A stretch of 64,000 nt of DNA from positions 868,001 through 932,000 of the forward strand of contig NZ_LR217725.1 of the NCBI RefSeq assembly GCF_900698965.1, written 5' to 3'. The stretch's first letter is position 1. Every line of letters begins with the position of its first letter. A program made the translations under genes and the position numbers. Of the stretch, positions 1-9,507 are shown piece by piece. The DNA is from Erwinia_E haradaeae_A. Its GTDB lineage: Bacteria > Pseudomonadota > Gammaproteobacteria > Enterobacterales > Enterobacteriaceae. The notes beneath the pieces are model-generated. The model saw only the letters and a list, made by a program, of their open reading frames with translations. It was not told the origin of the DNA and did not search any database.

Positions 1-433
1 GTCTTAACACAATACATTTCTTAATACTGCCAGAACTATATTGATAGATATTTTATCCAGGATCATTAGCATTAATTACATAAAAATAATATGTATTGTA
101 AGACCATCATATCAATGTGCATTCTGCATCGTTACACTACTGTAGTTAGATAACAAGCTCTAGCAAGAGCTGTTGTGCATACTGTTATTTTATGTATTAT
201 AAATAATAACTTGACTCCACCCGATTCGTATCTCGAACTAGAGATGTTATATAACAATTTTACCTATAGCTGAAGAAAAAGTTATAAATGTGTGTATAGA
301 TTAAAGCAATCAATACGCAAGGCATCTCTGATGCTCTAATACAAAATTAACACGCTATCTAATATTTCTAGATGCATATATTGTTAGATACATCTACCTC
401 TCTCCTCGAGATATTTGTTACACAGAATAGATC
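1..433. other. Non-coding stretch at window edge
   Basis: No open reading frame with family resemblance is seen downstream of mdlB. In enteric genomes glnK-amtB follows mdlB, but I see no trace of either. A short hairpin with 6-bp arms (AGCTCT/AGAGCT at 156-171, loop AGCA) is the only structure noticed, and it has no T-tract. Confidence 0.5.
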
Positions 434-2188
434 TCATGTAGCTGCACACTCTGCGCCAACTAGCTGCAAACGATACATCTGCCAGTATCTGCCTCGCATT
501 TCTAGTAATGTTTGGTGATTACCTTTTTCGACTACCTGACCTCGATGTAATACAAGAATAGTATCTGCCTCAGTGATCGTAGACAGTCGATGAGCAATAA
601 CTATCAATGTAGTATGCTGGCGGACTAAACATAAAGCTCTCTGGATCGCTTGCTCTGTTCCAGAATCAATATTAGCAGTAGCTTCATCTAAAATCAGTAT
701 CTGGGGGATGATCGCTAACACACGTGCTATTGCTAATAATTGCTTCTGCCCAATGGAGAGGCAGTTACCTTGCTCTCCTAATTCTGTCAAAATACCTTGA
801 GGCATAGAACGCGCAAGATCATCTAATTGAACTGCACTTAGTACATCCCATACTGCTTTCTCAGTAATATCTCTACCTAAGCTTACATTAGAAAAAAAAG
901 TATCAGCTAGCACTACTGGATCCTGCTGAACCATTGCTATACTCTTTCGTAACGCAGAATGGCTTAATGAAGATATAGGCCTGCTATCAAGATAGATCTC
1001 ACCTTCACTAAGAGGGTAATACCCCATTAATAAATTAGCTAATGTGCTTTTACCACTTCCTGTTTGTCCAACTAATGCTACAAAATGGCGCTCTGGTATC
1101 GATATATTAATATTTTTTAATACTGGATACCCCGAACGATAGCTGAATGTAAGATTACAAATATCAATTTTTCCACTATTTAATGGTTGAATATCTTTAC
1201 CATAAGGCTGAGAGGGAGAGTCTATTAGTTCGAAAATCCTCTCACCTGCTACAGCAGCCTGCTGCAAAATCGACTGCTGTGTAGTAATTTCAATCAGTGG
1301 CTCATTCAGACGAGAAAGGTAATTAATGAAAGCATATAGGATGCCGACTTCTATTGTACTATCTGATGAGCAGCCATACAACATCATTAATCCGCATAAT
1401 ATTAACGCAGAAAAAAGACTAAGAAGAGGTCTTAATAAAAAACCTTCTAGTCGGAGAATATCCATTCGCGCTATATAATGCAAACGACTAGCCTTACCCA
1501 TGCGTTTACCGAAACGCGCCTGTTGGCGAAATTGCTGAATAATACTCATCCCGTTAATAACTTCATTAAAACCATTATTAATATCAGCTAAACAACTCCG
1601 TAATCGCCGAACGATTGGTGTACTATAGCGCTGATATATTAACATCACTGTTAACACTGCTGGGAAAATAGTTATTGCCACTAAAGCCATACGCCAATTT
1701 AGAGTAAACATTGCTATAAGCATCGATCCAACTAGAGCGGCACTACGAAGTGCAGTTGACACCACAGTGACATAAAGATCACGAACTACTTCAGTATCAT
1801 TAGTAACCCGAGAAATGATTTGACCAACAGGTTGAGTGTCAAAAGCACTTAATGGCTGACGCAAAGCCGCATCCATAACATTAGTGCGCAAATGCTGTAC
1901 AACTCCTACAGCAACCTGATTAAACCATAACGCCTGCCAATAGTACAGCAGTGCTGCAAATAGCTGTAGCAAGAGATAACTGATAATAATCATGCCAGAA
2001 AAAAAATTAAAAGGCATATGACGTTCATCAATCTGATCAATAAAGTAGCTAATGAAAACTGACCCGAGAACTTCAGAGCCAGCAGCAATCCATAGCATAA
2101 CTATCGCTAAACAGAGTGATTTCTTCCATGGAGCGCCATAAGATAGAAGGCGTTTAATAGTTGGCCAGAGCCGAATAGCATTACCCAT
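434..2188 (-). CDS. mdlB: MdlB, ABC-type multidrug/lipid-like half-exporter
   Basis: Half-size ABC exporter of 584 residues: an N-terminal six-helix membrane domain (about residues 20-310) fused to a C-terminal ATPase. Walker A GQTGSGKS is at about 374-381, the signature LSIGQ at about 477-481 and Walker B ILILDEATA at about 497-505, so the catalytic Glu is present. The sequence follows E. coli MdlB throughout, including the start and the VTNDTEVVRDLYVTVV coupling region. It overlaps the upstream partner mdlA by 8 nt, so the two are co-transcribed and probably translationally coupled, forming a heterodimeric MdlA/MdlB exporter in the inner membrane. The substrate is not established; export of drugs or lipids is inferred from the family. 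Confidence 0.95.
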   Translation of the reverse strand: MGNAIRLWPTIKRLLSYGAPWKKSLCLAIVMLWIAAGSEVLGSVFISYFIDQIDERHMPFNFFSGMIIISYLLLQLFAALLYYWQALWFNQVAVGVVQHLRTNVMDAALRQPLSAFDTQPVGQIISRVTNDTEVVRDLYVTVVSTALRSAALVGSMLIAMFTLNWRMALVAITIFPAVLTVMLIYQRYSTPIVRRLRSCLADINNGFNEVINGMSIIQQFRQQARFGKRMGKASRLHYIARMDILRLEGFLLRPLLSLFSALILCGLMMLYGCSSDSTIEVGILYAFINYLSRLNEPLIEITTQQSILQQAAVAGERIFELIDSPSQPYGKDIQPLNSGKIDICNLTFSYRSGYPVLKNINISIPERHFVALVGQTGSGKSTLANLLMGYYPLSEGEIYLDSRPISSLSHSALRKSIAMVQQDPVVLADTFFSNVSLGRDITEKAVWDVLSAVQLDDLARSMPQGILTELGEQGNCLSIGQKQLLAIARVLAIIPQILILDEATANIDSGTEQAIQRALCLVRQHTTLIVIAHRLSTITEADTILVLHRGQVVEKGNHQTLLEMRGRYWQMYRLQLVGAECAAT

Positions 2189-3950
2189 GAGGCGCTCTAC
2201 ATGCTATATCATCCTCACCTAATGCCTCTTCCAATTGCTGATAACGATACATCTCTCGATACCAACCTTTACTGGAAATTAACTGTTGATGATCCCCACG
2301 CTGTATTATTGTTCCGTGCTGTAATACTAAAATTTCACTTGCTTCAGATAAAACAGATAGGCGGTGGGCTGTGATAATTACTGTACGTTTTTCCCCCCAA
2401 TGCCGTAAATTGTGCATAATTTTATATTCAGTACGACCATCTACAGCAGAGAGAGCATCATCTAATATGAGAATTTCGGCATTTAATAATAATGCTCTCG
2501 CAATAGCAATACGTTGCTTTTGTCCACCAGATAGCATTATTCCACGCTCGCCAACTTCTGTGTCATACCCCTGAGGTAAATGTAATATATCTTCATGAAC
2601 ATGAGCAAGACGAGCTACATATTCAATGTCACACTGTGTAGCTGTAGGACATCCTAAAGCAATATTTTGTGCTACACTATCGGAAAACAAAAATGGAGTC
2701 TGACTAGCTACTGCCAATCTCCTACGCCAGGTATCTAGACGTAACTGCGACAGCGGAATATTGTGAAACTGAATATCACCAGAATCAATATCGAAGTGTC
2801 GCTGAACTAAACTTAACAAAGTGCTTTTTCCAGACCCAGTGGGCCCGCATAAACCTAGCATCTGTCCTGGCTGAATCGTTGTATTGAAGTTAAATAATGC
2901 AATCTTCTTAGAACCAGGATAACAAAATCTCTGGATGGAGATTTTTAAAAGACCACGCTCTTTTGGTAATGTTTTATGACCATCAGGAACCACTGGTGCT
3001 TCTGCTAGTAAAGCATAGATTCGACCCCAGGCTGCGCTTCCGCGCTCTACAATATTAAACATCCACGCAAATGCTAACATAGGCCAGATCATTAAACCAA
3101 GGTACATGACAAAACTAGTTAACTGCCCAAGGGTCATGGACCCATGCCATACCATCCAGCTTCCGCCAACAACGGCTAAAAGACTGGAGATTGCTATAAA
3201 AAGATAAATTGTTGGGTCAAAACGCGCATCAATACGCGCTACACGTAAATTTTGCTCCCCTGTATTTTTCGCAATAATAGCAAATTTATCTGATTGATGA
3301 CCTTCCAAACCAAATGCTTTAATCATACGGATACTACTTAAACTTTCTTGAGTTTGATCGTTTAATGAGGAAAAGGCAGCCTGTACCTTTTTAAAACGGT
3401 TATGCAATTGATGTCCATAGCATTTAATCACTAACGCCATGATAGGCATCGGAATTAAAGCTAATAAAGTAAGGCTTAAGCTGATTTGATGAATCATAAC
3501 TACTAAAACCGTGACCCCCATCACTACAGAGTCTACTAAAGTTAAAAATCCTTCGCCAGCAGCAAAAACCACACGATCTATATCATTGGTGGCCCTCGCA
3601 ATTAAATCACCAGTGCGATGACGTAAGTAAAATTCAGGGTTCTGACGACTCAATTTCTGATAAAAACTGTCACGTAGTTCTACCGCAAGATGATAAGATG
3701 CGCCAAATAATAATACACGCCACATATAATGGAGAAAATACACAATAATCGCTGTAAGTAACATTACAACAATCCACTTTATGAGTTGACCATGACTAAT
3801 ACCACCCCGTTTAACGCCGTCTACAATTTTACCCACAATGTGTGGCGGAAAGAGTTTAAGCACAGCAATGACAAGCAGAAGCAGAACAGCACCGAGATAA
3901 CGGCGCCATTCTCGCAAAAAATACCAACTTAATTGGCTAAATAATTGCAC
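2181..3950 (-). CDS. mdlA: MdlA, ABC-type multidrug/lipid-like half-exporter
   Basis: Partner half-exporter of 589 residues with membrane domain (about 15-310) and ATPase domain. Walker A GPTGSGKS is at about 369-376, LSGGQ at about 473-477, and Walker B reads ILILDDAL at about 493-500. Asp thus replaces the usual catalytic Glu, as in E. coli MdlA, so one ATP site of the MdlA/MdlB heterodimer is expected to be weak. The start is GTG; the next residues QLFSQLSW align with the start of E. coli MdlA, and AGGA lies about 9 nt upstream. The gene follows decR by 48 nt and overlaps mdlB by 8 nt. The decR-mdlA-mdlB order is that of E. coli, so one transcript is likely. Confidence 0.95.
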   Translation of the reverse strand: MQLFSQLSWYFLREWRRYLGAVLLLLVIAVLKLFPPHIVGKIVDGVKRGGISHGQLIKWIVVMLLTAIIVYFLHYMWRVLLFGASYHLAVELRDSFYQKLSRQNPEFYLRHRTGDLIARATNDIDRVVFAAGEGFLTLVDSVVMGVTVLVVMIHQISLSLTLLALIPMPIMALVIKCYGHQLHNRFKKVQAAFSSLNDQTQESLSSIRMIKAFGLEGHQSDKFAIIAKNTGEQNLRVARIDARFDPTIYLFIAISSLLAVVGGSWMVWHGSMTLGQLTSFVMYLGLMIWPMLAFAWMFNIVERGSAAWGRIYALLAEAPVVPDGHKTLPKERGLLKISIQRFCYPGSKKIALFNFNTTIQPGQMLGLCGPTGSGKSTLLSLVQRHFDIDSGDIQFHNIPLSQLRLDTWRRRLAVASQTPFLFSDSVAQNIALGCPTATQCDIEYVARLAHVHEDILHLPQGYDTEVGERGIMLSGGQKQRIAIARALLLNAEILILDDALSAVDGRTEYKIMHNLRHWGEKRTVIITAHRLSVLSEASEILVLQHGTIIQRGDHQQLISSKGWYREMYRYQQLEEALGEDDIACRAPHG

Positions 3951-3998
3951 TAGAAAAAATCCTGATTATCAACTGAATCAGCAAGGTGGGCCCACCAC

Positions 3999-4472
3999 TT
4001 AAGTCGAAACCGGTAAAGCGGTAGTGTATTTTATTTCTTCCATAGCAAAACTTGAAGTCACATCAAGCAAGGCAGGAACCCTATTGAGTAATTTTTTATA
4101 AAAAGCATCGTAACTTTTCATATTGGGTACTTGCACTCTCAAGAGGTAGTCATACTCCCCAGCCATACGATACAAAGCCATAACTTCTGGCATAGCTTTG
4201 ACTACACCAACAAACTGATTAAACCAATTCCGACTATGCTGATGAGTTTTAATCAAAACAAAAGCAGTCACATCAAGACCTAGCTTTTTACTATCTAGGA
4301 GAGCCACCCGTGCCCGGATATAACCTTCATCCTCTAATCTCTTTAAGCGCTTCCAGCAAGGGGTTGTCGTCAGACAGATGTGCTCTGCTAAAACCTGCAG
4401 AGACACAGTGCAATCCTGTTGCAAAAAGCTCAACAATAAACGATCCTTTGTATCCAGCGTTATCGGTAGCAA
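3999..4472 (-). CDS. decR: Lrp/AsnC-family regulator, DecR (YbaO) type
   Basis: Protein of 157 residues with an N-terminal winged helix (about 5-60; recognition region TTTPCWKRLKRLEDEGYI) and a C-terminal RAM/ACT-like effector domain (about 65-150). It matches E. coli DecR closely at both ends (QQDCTVSLQVLAEH, VTSSFAMEEIKYTT). DecR senses cysteine in E. coli and activates cysteine detoxification. The start is TTG at 4472, supported by a strong AAGGAG Shine-Dalgarno (4479-4484) with a 6-nt spacer; no ATG fits. The gene lies directly upstream of mdlAB and diverges from a DMT permease, so it may control either neighbour. That role is inferred from position only. Dedicated regulators are uncommon in strongly reduced symbiont genomes. 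Confidence 0.9.
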   Translation of the reverse strand: MLPITLDTKDRLLLSFLQQDCTVSLQVLAEHICLTTTPCWKRLKRLEDEGYIRARVALLDSKKLGLDVTAFVLIKTHQHSRNWFNQFVGVVKAMPEVMALYRMAGEYDYLLRVQVPNMKSYDAFYKKLLNRVPALLDVTSSFAMEEIKYTTALPVST

Positions 4473-4580
4473 AATATTCTCCTTGTACTCATCTTAGAAG
4501 TAGGATTTTAGCAACCTTTTCTCCTAGCATCTCGTTAGTCTGATCTATATACTAAGCTTACCACATAGATCGGAGGCAGG
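4473..4580. promoter_or_regulatory. Divergent decR / DMT-permease intergenic region
   Basis: Only 108 nt separate the divergent decR and permease starts, so both promoters and any Lrp-type operator must lie here. A -10-like TATACT is at 4548-4553, 27 nt before the permease ATG. I cannot find a convincing -35 for it or a clear palindromic operator. Ribosome sites are AAGGAG (minus strand, 4479-4484) for decR and GGAGG (plus strand) for the permease. Confidence 0.45.
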
Positions 4581-5492
4581 ATGAATAGAAAAATTTATCA
4601 TAATCTTTTAATAATAGGTTTATTTACAACTGTTTGTCTTACGTGGGGTACAACATGGATAGCCATGAAGATCGCAGTCTCTGCAGTGCCAGCTATTCTT
4701 GCCACCGGACTGCGATTCCTTTGTGCTGCTCCATTGTTATTGCTGCTAGCACACTATAAAAAAGCTCCATTATTATTTCCATCCACCCAATTCGGGTTTC
4801 AGTGGTGCGTGACCATCTTTTACTTTGCTATACCTTTTACTTTAATGCTTTATGGTGAAAGCTATACTTCTTCTAGTTTAGCATCTATTATTTTTGCCAC
4901 AATGCCAGCTGCTGTCTTAACATTATCTTTGATAATGCTAAAAGAGCGCGCGACTTTACGACAAATAGTGGGATTAGCTATCAGCATTTTAACCTTAAGC
5001 ATTATTTTATGGCATGAAGGCCATTCTGGCATAAAAAATCAACTATGTGGCATAATGGCACTATTAATAGCAGTACTTATGCATGCTGTCATGTACGTCC
5101 AATGCAAAAAACGTTGTGTTGGAATTTCTGTGCTTAGCTATAATGCTTTGCCTTCCTTAGGTGCTGGTATATTTCTAACGTTAATTGGTTTAAGTGAGTC
5201 ACCTAATTTCCATGCTTTTACTCCTCAAGCGCTATTATCAATAATTTACCTAGGTATTGTTGCTGGTGTTGGAGGGGTTCTAGCATATTTTTCTTTACAA
5301 CAAATCACTCAACCATTTCAAGCATCTTTAGTTTTTATGATTTTTCCAATAATTGCAGTAATATTAGAAAATATAATTAACGGAAGCAGCATTAGTCATC
5401 AATCCCTAATATTACTTGTACCTTTTCTGTTTGGAATAATACTAATATTATATCGCCACCCTGAAAAACATAATGCTGAATTATCTCGGTAA
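4581..5492 (+). CDS. EamA/DMT-superfamily permease, probable metabolite exporter
   Basis: Very hydrophobic protein of 303 residues with about ten membrane segments in two EamA-type halves; the first half begins WGTTWIAMKIAVSAVPAILATGLRF, typical of the family. A good GGAGG site precedes the ATG. The family exports amino acids and other small metabolites across the inner membrane. Position beside a DecR-type cysteine-responsive regulator suggests a sulfur or amino acid substrate, but this is inference. E. coli K-12 has no such gene at this locus. The reading frame is intact and codes without low-complexity decay. I cannot name an exact orthologue such as eamA or rhtA. Confidence 0.8.
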   Translation: MNRKIYHNLLIIGLFTTVCLTWGTTWIAMKIAVSAVPAILATGLRFLCAAPLLLLLAHYKKAPLLFPSTQFGFQWCVTIFYFAIPFTLMLYGESYTSSSLASIIFATMPAAVLTLSLIMLKERATLRQIVGLAISILTLSIILWHEGHSGIKNQLCGIMALLIAVLMHAVMYVQCKKRCVGISVLSYNALPSLGAGIFLTLIGLSESPNFHAFTPQALLSIIYLGIVAGVGGVLAYFSLQQITQPFQASLVFMIFPIIAVILENIINGSSISHQSLILLVPFLFGIILILYRHPEKHNAELSR

Positions 5493-5895
5493 GGCCAGAA
5501 AAGAATTCTATTAACTTAATATAATCAGTGCTCTAAAATATCTTTAGAACAAAATGGTTATGCTATTTGTAGATAGTTCATACTCTTACTGATTGCATCC
5601 TATCTAGACCAGCGTGTATAACTTTATTGTTATAGCATAAATACTATCTACCGCTCTTTATTATGCCATATTATGCCACCTCTTGTGAATGTACGTAAAG
5701 CATTACAAATTAGATAATAAGTATTGATGACCATGCCAGATTATTTTATCTGCAGCACCACCAAGTACGATGTTTACTGTCTAATGATTTAACTCTGTCA
5801 GGCTCTCTAGGAGGTTTATAAGGAATAACAGTAATCTCTAGGTCGGCAAAACTTTATAGAAGTATTGTGATTGCATGTATTACAGTCAAATAAAC

Positions 5896-5923
5896 ATTAA
5901 TAATAAAAAATTAATAATAAAAA
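5896..5923. repeat. Two-copy tandem duplication, 14-bp unit
   Basis: ATTAATAATAAAAA occurs twice head to tail with no mismatch. It is low-complexity, so chance slippage is likely. Confidence 0.8.
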
Positions 5924-6819
5924 ATTACCACTATGGTTCAGGAAGTGATCTGGCGCTCATCCTCAATTATTGTAGAACAATACTCAATAATAATGACATG
6001 GTTGACAGTAGGTCAGTTTGGTGCTGATCTAGACAATACAGGTCTTGCTCAATGGAGATAGTTAAGAGAAAAATGAGAAAAATTTATTATAAAAGACTCA
6101 AATAACAACTCTAAAGATAGTTAAGCATCTCACGCTCTGAAAACATACAATACAAGGAAGAGTCAACACAACCACTGCAACAAGCTTAATACATTAAATA
6201 AGCAACGACCATCAGTACAGTATGAAAGAAGGCTTCTAGCTCACTTCAAACATGATATATATACGTGTAGAAATGGCACTATTTTAGCTTTTTGATTGAT
6301 AATGCACAGACTATCATTACAGCGCTAAAAGAACCAAAATACATTAAAGGTGAACCAGAACTGATAATAATCACAAAACAATAGTATAACAAATCAATCA
6401 TGCTCCCTTTCAGGGCATTTTCAGAAAGCAAAATTTATGACAAGCACACTACATAATTAGATAACTATGCACAAAATTATTACAAAAGCACAATGGAAGG
6501 CTATTCTTGAACAGCATTTCAACTCACTGTGTCATAAATTATCTAAATAATATTGCAGACCCGCTAGAGTAATGAACTGATATTTTTTAACGCTAGAATC
6601 AATAACCATAGAATAAAAAATAGTATCTATCAGTTTTCTAGTAGTAAACATGCTATGACTAAAACAGATATTAAGACTACAGATAAAGCAGAAGAAATTT
6701 ATTAGTCATTAGTTGAGGACTCTCTATCTAGATAGATCTGTATAGCAGGACAAAAATATCTATGTACAAGAAAGACAGTTCATAGAAACAGCTCTCTATC
6801 TCTACTCTTTATAAATTTA

Positions 6820-6849
6820 TAAATGTATCTAGCATAAATGTATCTAGCA
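6820..6849. repeat. Two-copy tandem duplication, 15-bp unit
   Basis: TAAATGTATCTAGCA occurs twice head to tail with no mismatch, in non-coding DNA. Confidence 0.9.
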
Positions 6850-8485
6850 AGAGAAGCCTACAATGTTACTATTGGCTAACGAGTTCGTTAACCATGCTTA
6901 TTGATCACAATAACAAAAGAAAGAGCTATAATATTACCTTAACATCCGAGCGATACTCATCGAGCCAAATACTGATGATCTGTATAGCCAATACTATGCT
7001 TTTATAGCTGATCCCATACTACAAAATATACAATACCAACATACAACACCAATAAAAGTCAGGCGATCCTTAATGAACAATATAATTTAGGTATACGGCG
7101 TTTGCTTTGTTAACTGTGTTGATTTTAAAAATTTTCAATTTCAATATAAAAAATAACAATAAAAATAAAAAACAAATAAATGATACTTGAATAAATATAT
7201 CACATAATAGAGTCATTACGATTATGATATAGTACCTTCGAGCGCACACTGTTATACGATATGAAAGGATTGCTGTAAAGAGATTGAAAGAGATGACAGC
7301 AGTGTCAATGATCATTCCAATAAGTAATATTAAGACTATATAATATATAGCTAGTAATTTACTAATTTACTATGGTACAGGATGTTCTTGCTTAGCAGGC
7401 ATACAATGAAGAGATGTATTGTTCTGGCCTATTGTGATAAACAATCTTAATATTACATAGTATGCTACTATCATTATACATATGACTATCATCATTACTA
7501 TCCATGAATCTGAGTTCAGAAGTTTTTGAGCTCCTAGCTCCTATAAGTATTAACTAAATTCGTACATTATTATTAATATATTATTTATTATTATATATTA
7601 TAATATTTTATAATTTATAATATAATATTGTATATTAATATTGTATAATTGATGATTACATCAAGGTGTGATTATAAATCTGGGTATCTAATATATTTAG
7701 TGTACACTTAGATTGGTGTATAATAAATGAGAATAATAAGTGAATATTAGTATGCTATATATACCATTTCGCGATTATTTGCAGTTGATTTGCTACATAG
7801 CAAACGCAATCGAATCTATTAATTAAACTAGTCTTCTGTAAGGTTATCCCAAAACCTTACAAAAATTTTTCTCCAAGATTAAGACCAATTATAACGCTTA
7901 ATCTGAAAAAACTTGACATATTTATCAGGTGTTTGCATTGAGATAGCAATAATACGATATGGCAAATATAGCCTTTCAAAAGATATGTAATCTAGAGCAA
8001 CTTTATGCAGTTGAGATTAAAAACATCAAAATCATTAGAAATACTCTGTCCTGTTATCAACACATTGAATATTACAATTCTCACAATATTTTATAACAAA
8101 CAATGTTTTATACATAATAAGACATTTATGATGAGTTAGTTTGAGCATCTAACAACTGATAAGATAGAATAGATTTTATTATACATGAGGTATCACAAAA
8201 AACAGTGCCATGTATATTCATCAGGTGCACTCCTAAACAAGTATAAAATACTTTTATTAGAATTGATTGATGTTGCATTGTGAGAAAATTTAAGAATGTA
8301 TATGATCTTGATCTGTCATAGTCAATTTTTAGAGTGATACACAAGCGCGTGCATTGATTCTTTGTTGGTTGGATGAAAAAGTTAGCTAACAGTCTTGCAA
8401 TGCTCAAACCTGCTCGAAGAATACTCTTTGCAACGAGAGTATAGCTATTATTATCAAGATCAAGTATCACGATCAAGGTCACTAA

Positions 8486-9466
8486 ATGAAACTTAATATA
8501 TACAATAACAAAATAAAAACTGTGTTATTAATCACAATGATGTTATCTTTTTTATTATCTAGTGGTTGTGATATTACACTACTCAACCCTAAAGGACAGA
8601 TAGCTATAGAGCAACGATCACTAATTATCACAGCTTTTTCGGTAATGATGATAGTTGTTATTCCAGCTATTGTGTTATCAATACTATTCGCCTACAGGTA
8701 TCGAGAATCTAATGCGCACGCGATATATAATCCAGACTGGGATCATTCTAGTACAATAGAAGCTGTGGTATGGATTGTACCTATTTTAATAATTACATTC
8801 CTTGGAATCCTGACATGGAAGTCCACTCATGTTCTCGAACCGCGACATCCATTAACATCAAATATTAACCCGATTACCATCGAAGTGGTATCACTCGACT
8901 GGAAATGGTTATTTATTTATCCCGAGCAAGGTATTGCTACTGTTAATGAAATCGCTTTTCCGGTGAACTGCCCGGTACACTTTAAGATTACATCAGATAC
9001 TGTAATGAACTCTTTTTTTATACCTGCTCTCGGCAGCCAAATGTATGCTATGCCTGGCATGCAAACACAGTTGCATTTAATTGCGAATGAAGCAGGTACA
9101 TTTAGCGGCATCTCTTCGAATTATAGTGGCAACGGATTTTCTCAGATGAAATTCCAAGCCATTGCTACTGGCAATGTTACTGAGTTTAATCAATGGATAT
9201 CCAAAGCCAAAAAATCTTCTAAGATTTTGATGAATATGAGTGATTTTAAATATTTAGCTTCATTAAAAAACAATTACTCTGTTCAATTCTTTTCAAATGT
9301 AAAACCAGAACTATTTAAAAACATTATTCATCAATTTGATTCTAAGAATAAAGGAGATATTAAAATATCTGACAACATTAATACTCCTATTCGTATCAAT
9401 GTACATAGTACACATTCTAGTCGGAACCTAGAATCAAGACATCACTTAGTAACATACTACAAATAA
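8486..9466 (+). CDS. cyoA: CyoA, cytochrome bo3 ubiquinol oxidase subunit II
   Basis: Subunit II of the proton-pumping quinol oxidase, 326 residues. The N-terminus is a lipoprotein signal with lipobox LSSGC (Cys28), followed by two membrane segments (about 45-70 and 88-110) and a periplasmic cupredoxin-like domain (SLDWKWLFIYPEQGIATVNE, NSFFIPALGSQMYAMPGM). As in other quinol oxidases the CuA-binding Cys pair is absent. AAGG with a 7-nt spacer precedes the ATG. It is the first gene of cyoABCDE. The C-terminal about 80 residues are more basic and divergent than the core, which is common in AT-biased symbionts. Confidence 0.96.
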   Translation: MKLNIYNNKIKTVLLITMMLSFLLSSGCDITLLNPKGQIAIEQRSLIITAFSVMMIVVIPAIVLSILFAYRYRESNAHAIYNPDWDHSSTIEAVVWIVPILIITFLGILTWKSTHVLEPRHPLTSNINPITIEVVSLDWKWLFIYPEQGIATVNEIAFPVNCPVHFKITSDTVMNSFFIPALGSQMYAMPGMQTQLHLIANEAGTFSGISSNYSGNGFSQMKFQAIATGNVTEFNQWISKAKKSSKILMNMSDFKYLASLKNNYSVQFFSNVKPELFKNIIHQFDSKNKGDIKISDNINTPIRINVHSTHSSRNLESRHHLVTYYK

Positions 9467-9507
9467 TTTTTTAGTCTCAACTGTACGCAATGATGAGGAA
9501 ATACACG

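Larger units (their letters stand above)
5493..8485. other. 3-kb non-coding gap at the former lon-clp-tig locus
   Basis: Largest gap in the window. In E. coli the interval between decR and cyoA carries queC, ppiD, hupB, lon, clpX, clpP, tig, bolA and ampG among others. Here I find no intact frame. Open stretches of 81 and 118 codons on the minus strand (7070-7315, 8126-8482) resemble no family and have skewed, AT-driven composition. Two perfect tandem duplications (5896-5923, 6820-6849) lie inside. Very degraded remnants may be present but cannot be read by eye. Confidence 0.6.

Noticed and set aside
6220..6385. Run ending KEPKY..GEPELIIITKQ considered as a clpX remnant
   Set aside because: Similarity covers a few residues only, frames are interrupted, and clpX would be expected on the other strand here.
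7070..7315. 81-codon minus-strand frame with hydrophobic run
   Set aside because: Hydrophobicity comes from long A/T tracts; no membrane-protein family or ribosome site recognised.
8126..8482. 118-codon minus-strand frame just upstream of cyoA
   Set aside because: No family resemblance; composition as expected from AT-rich non-coding DNA, and it would place its start a few bases from the cyoA start with no ribosome site.
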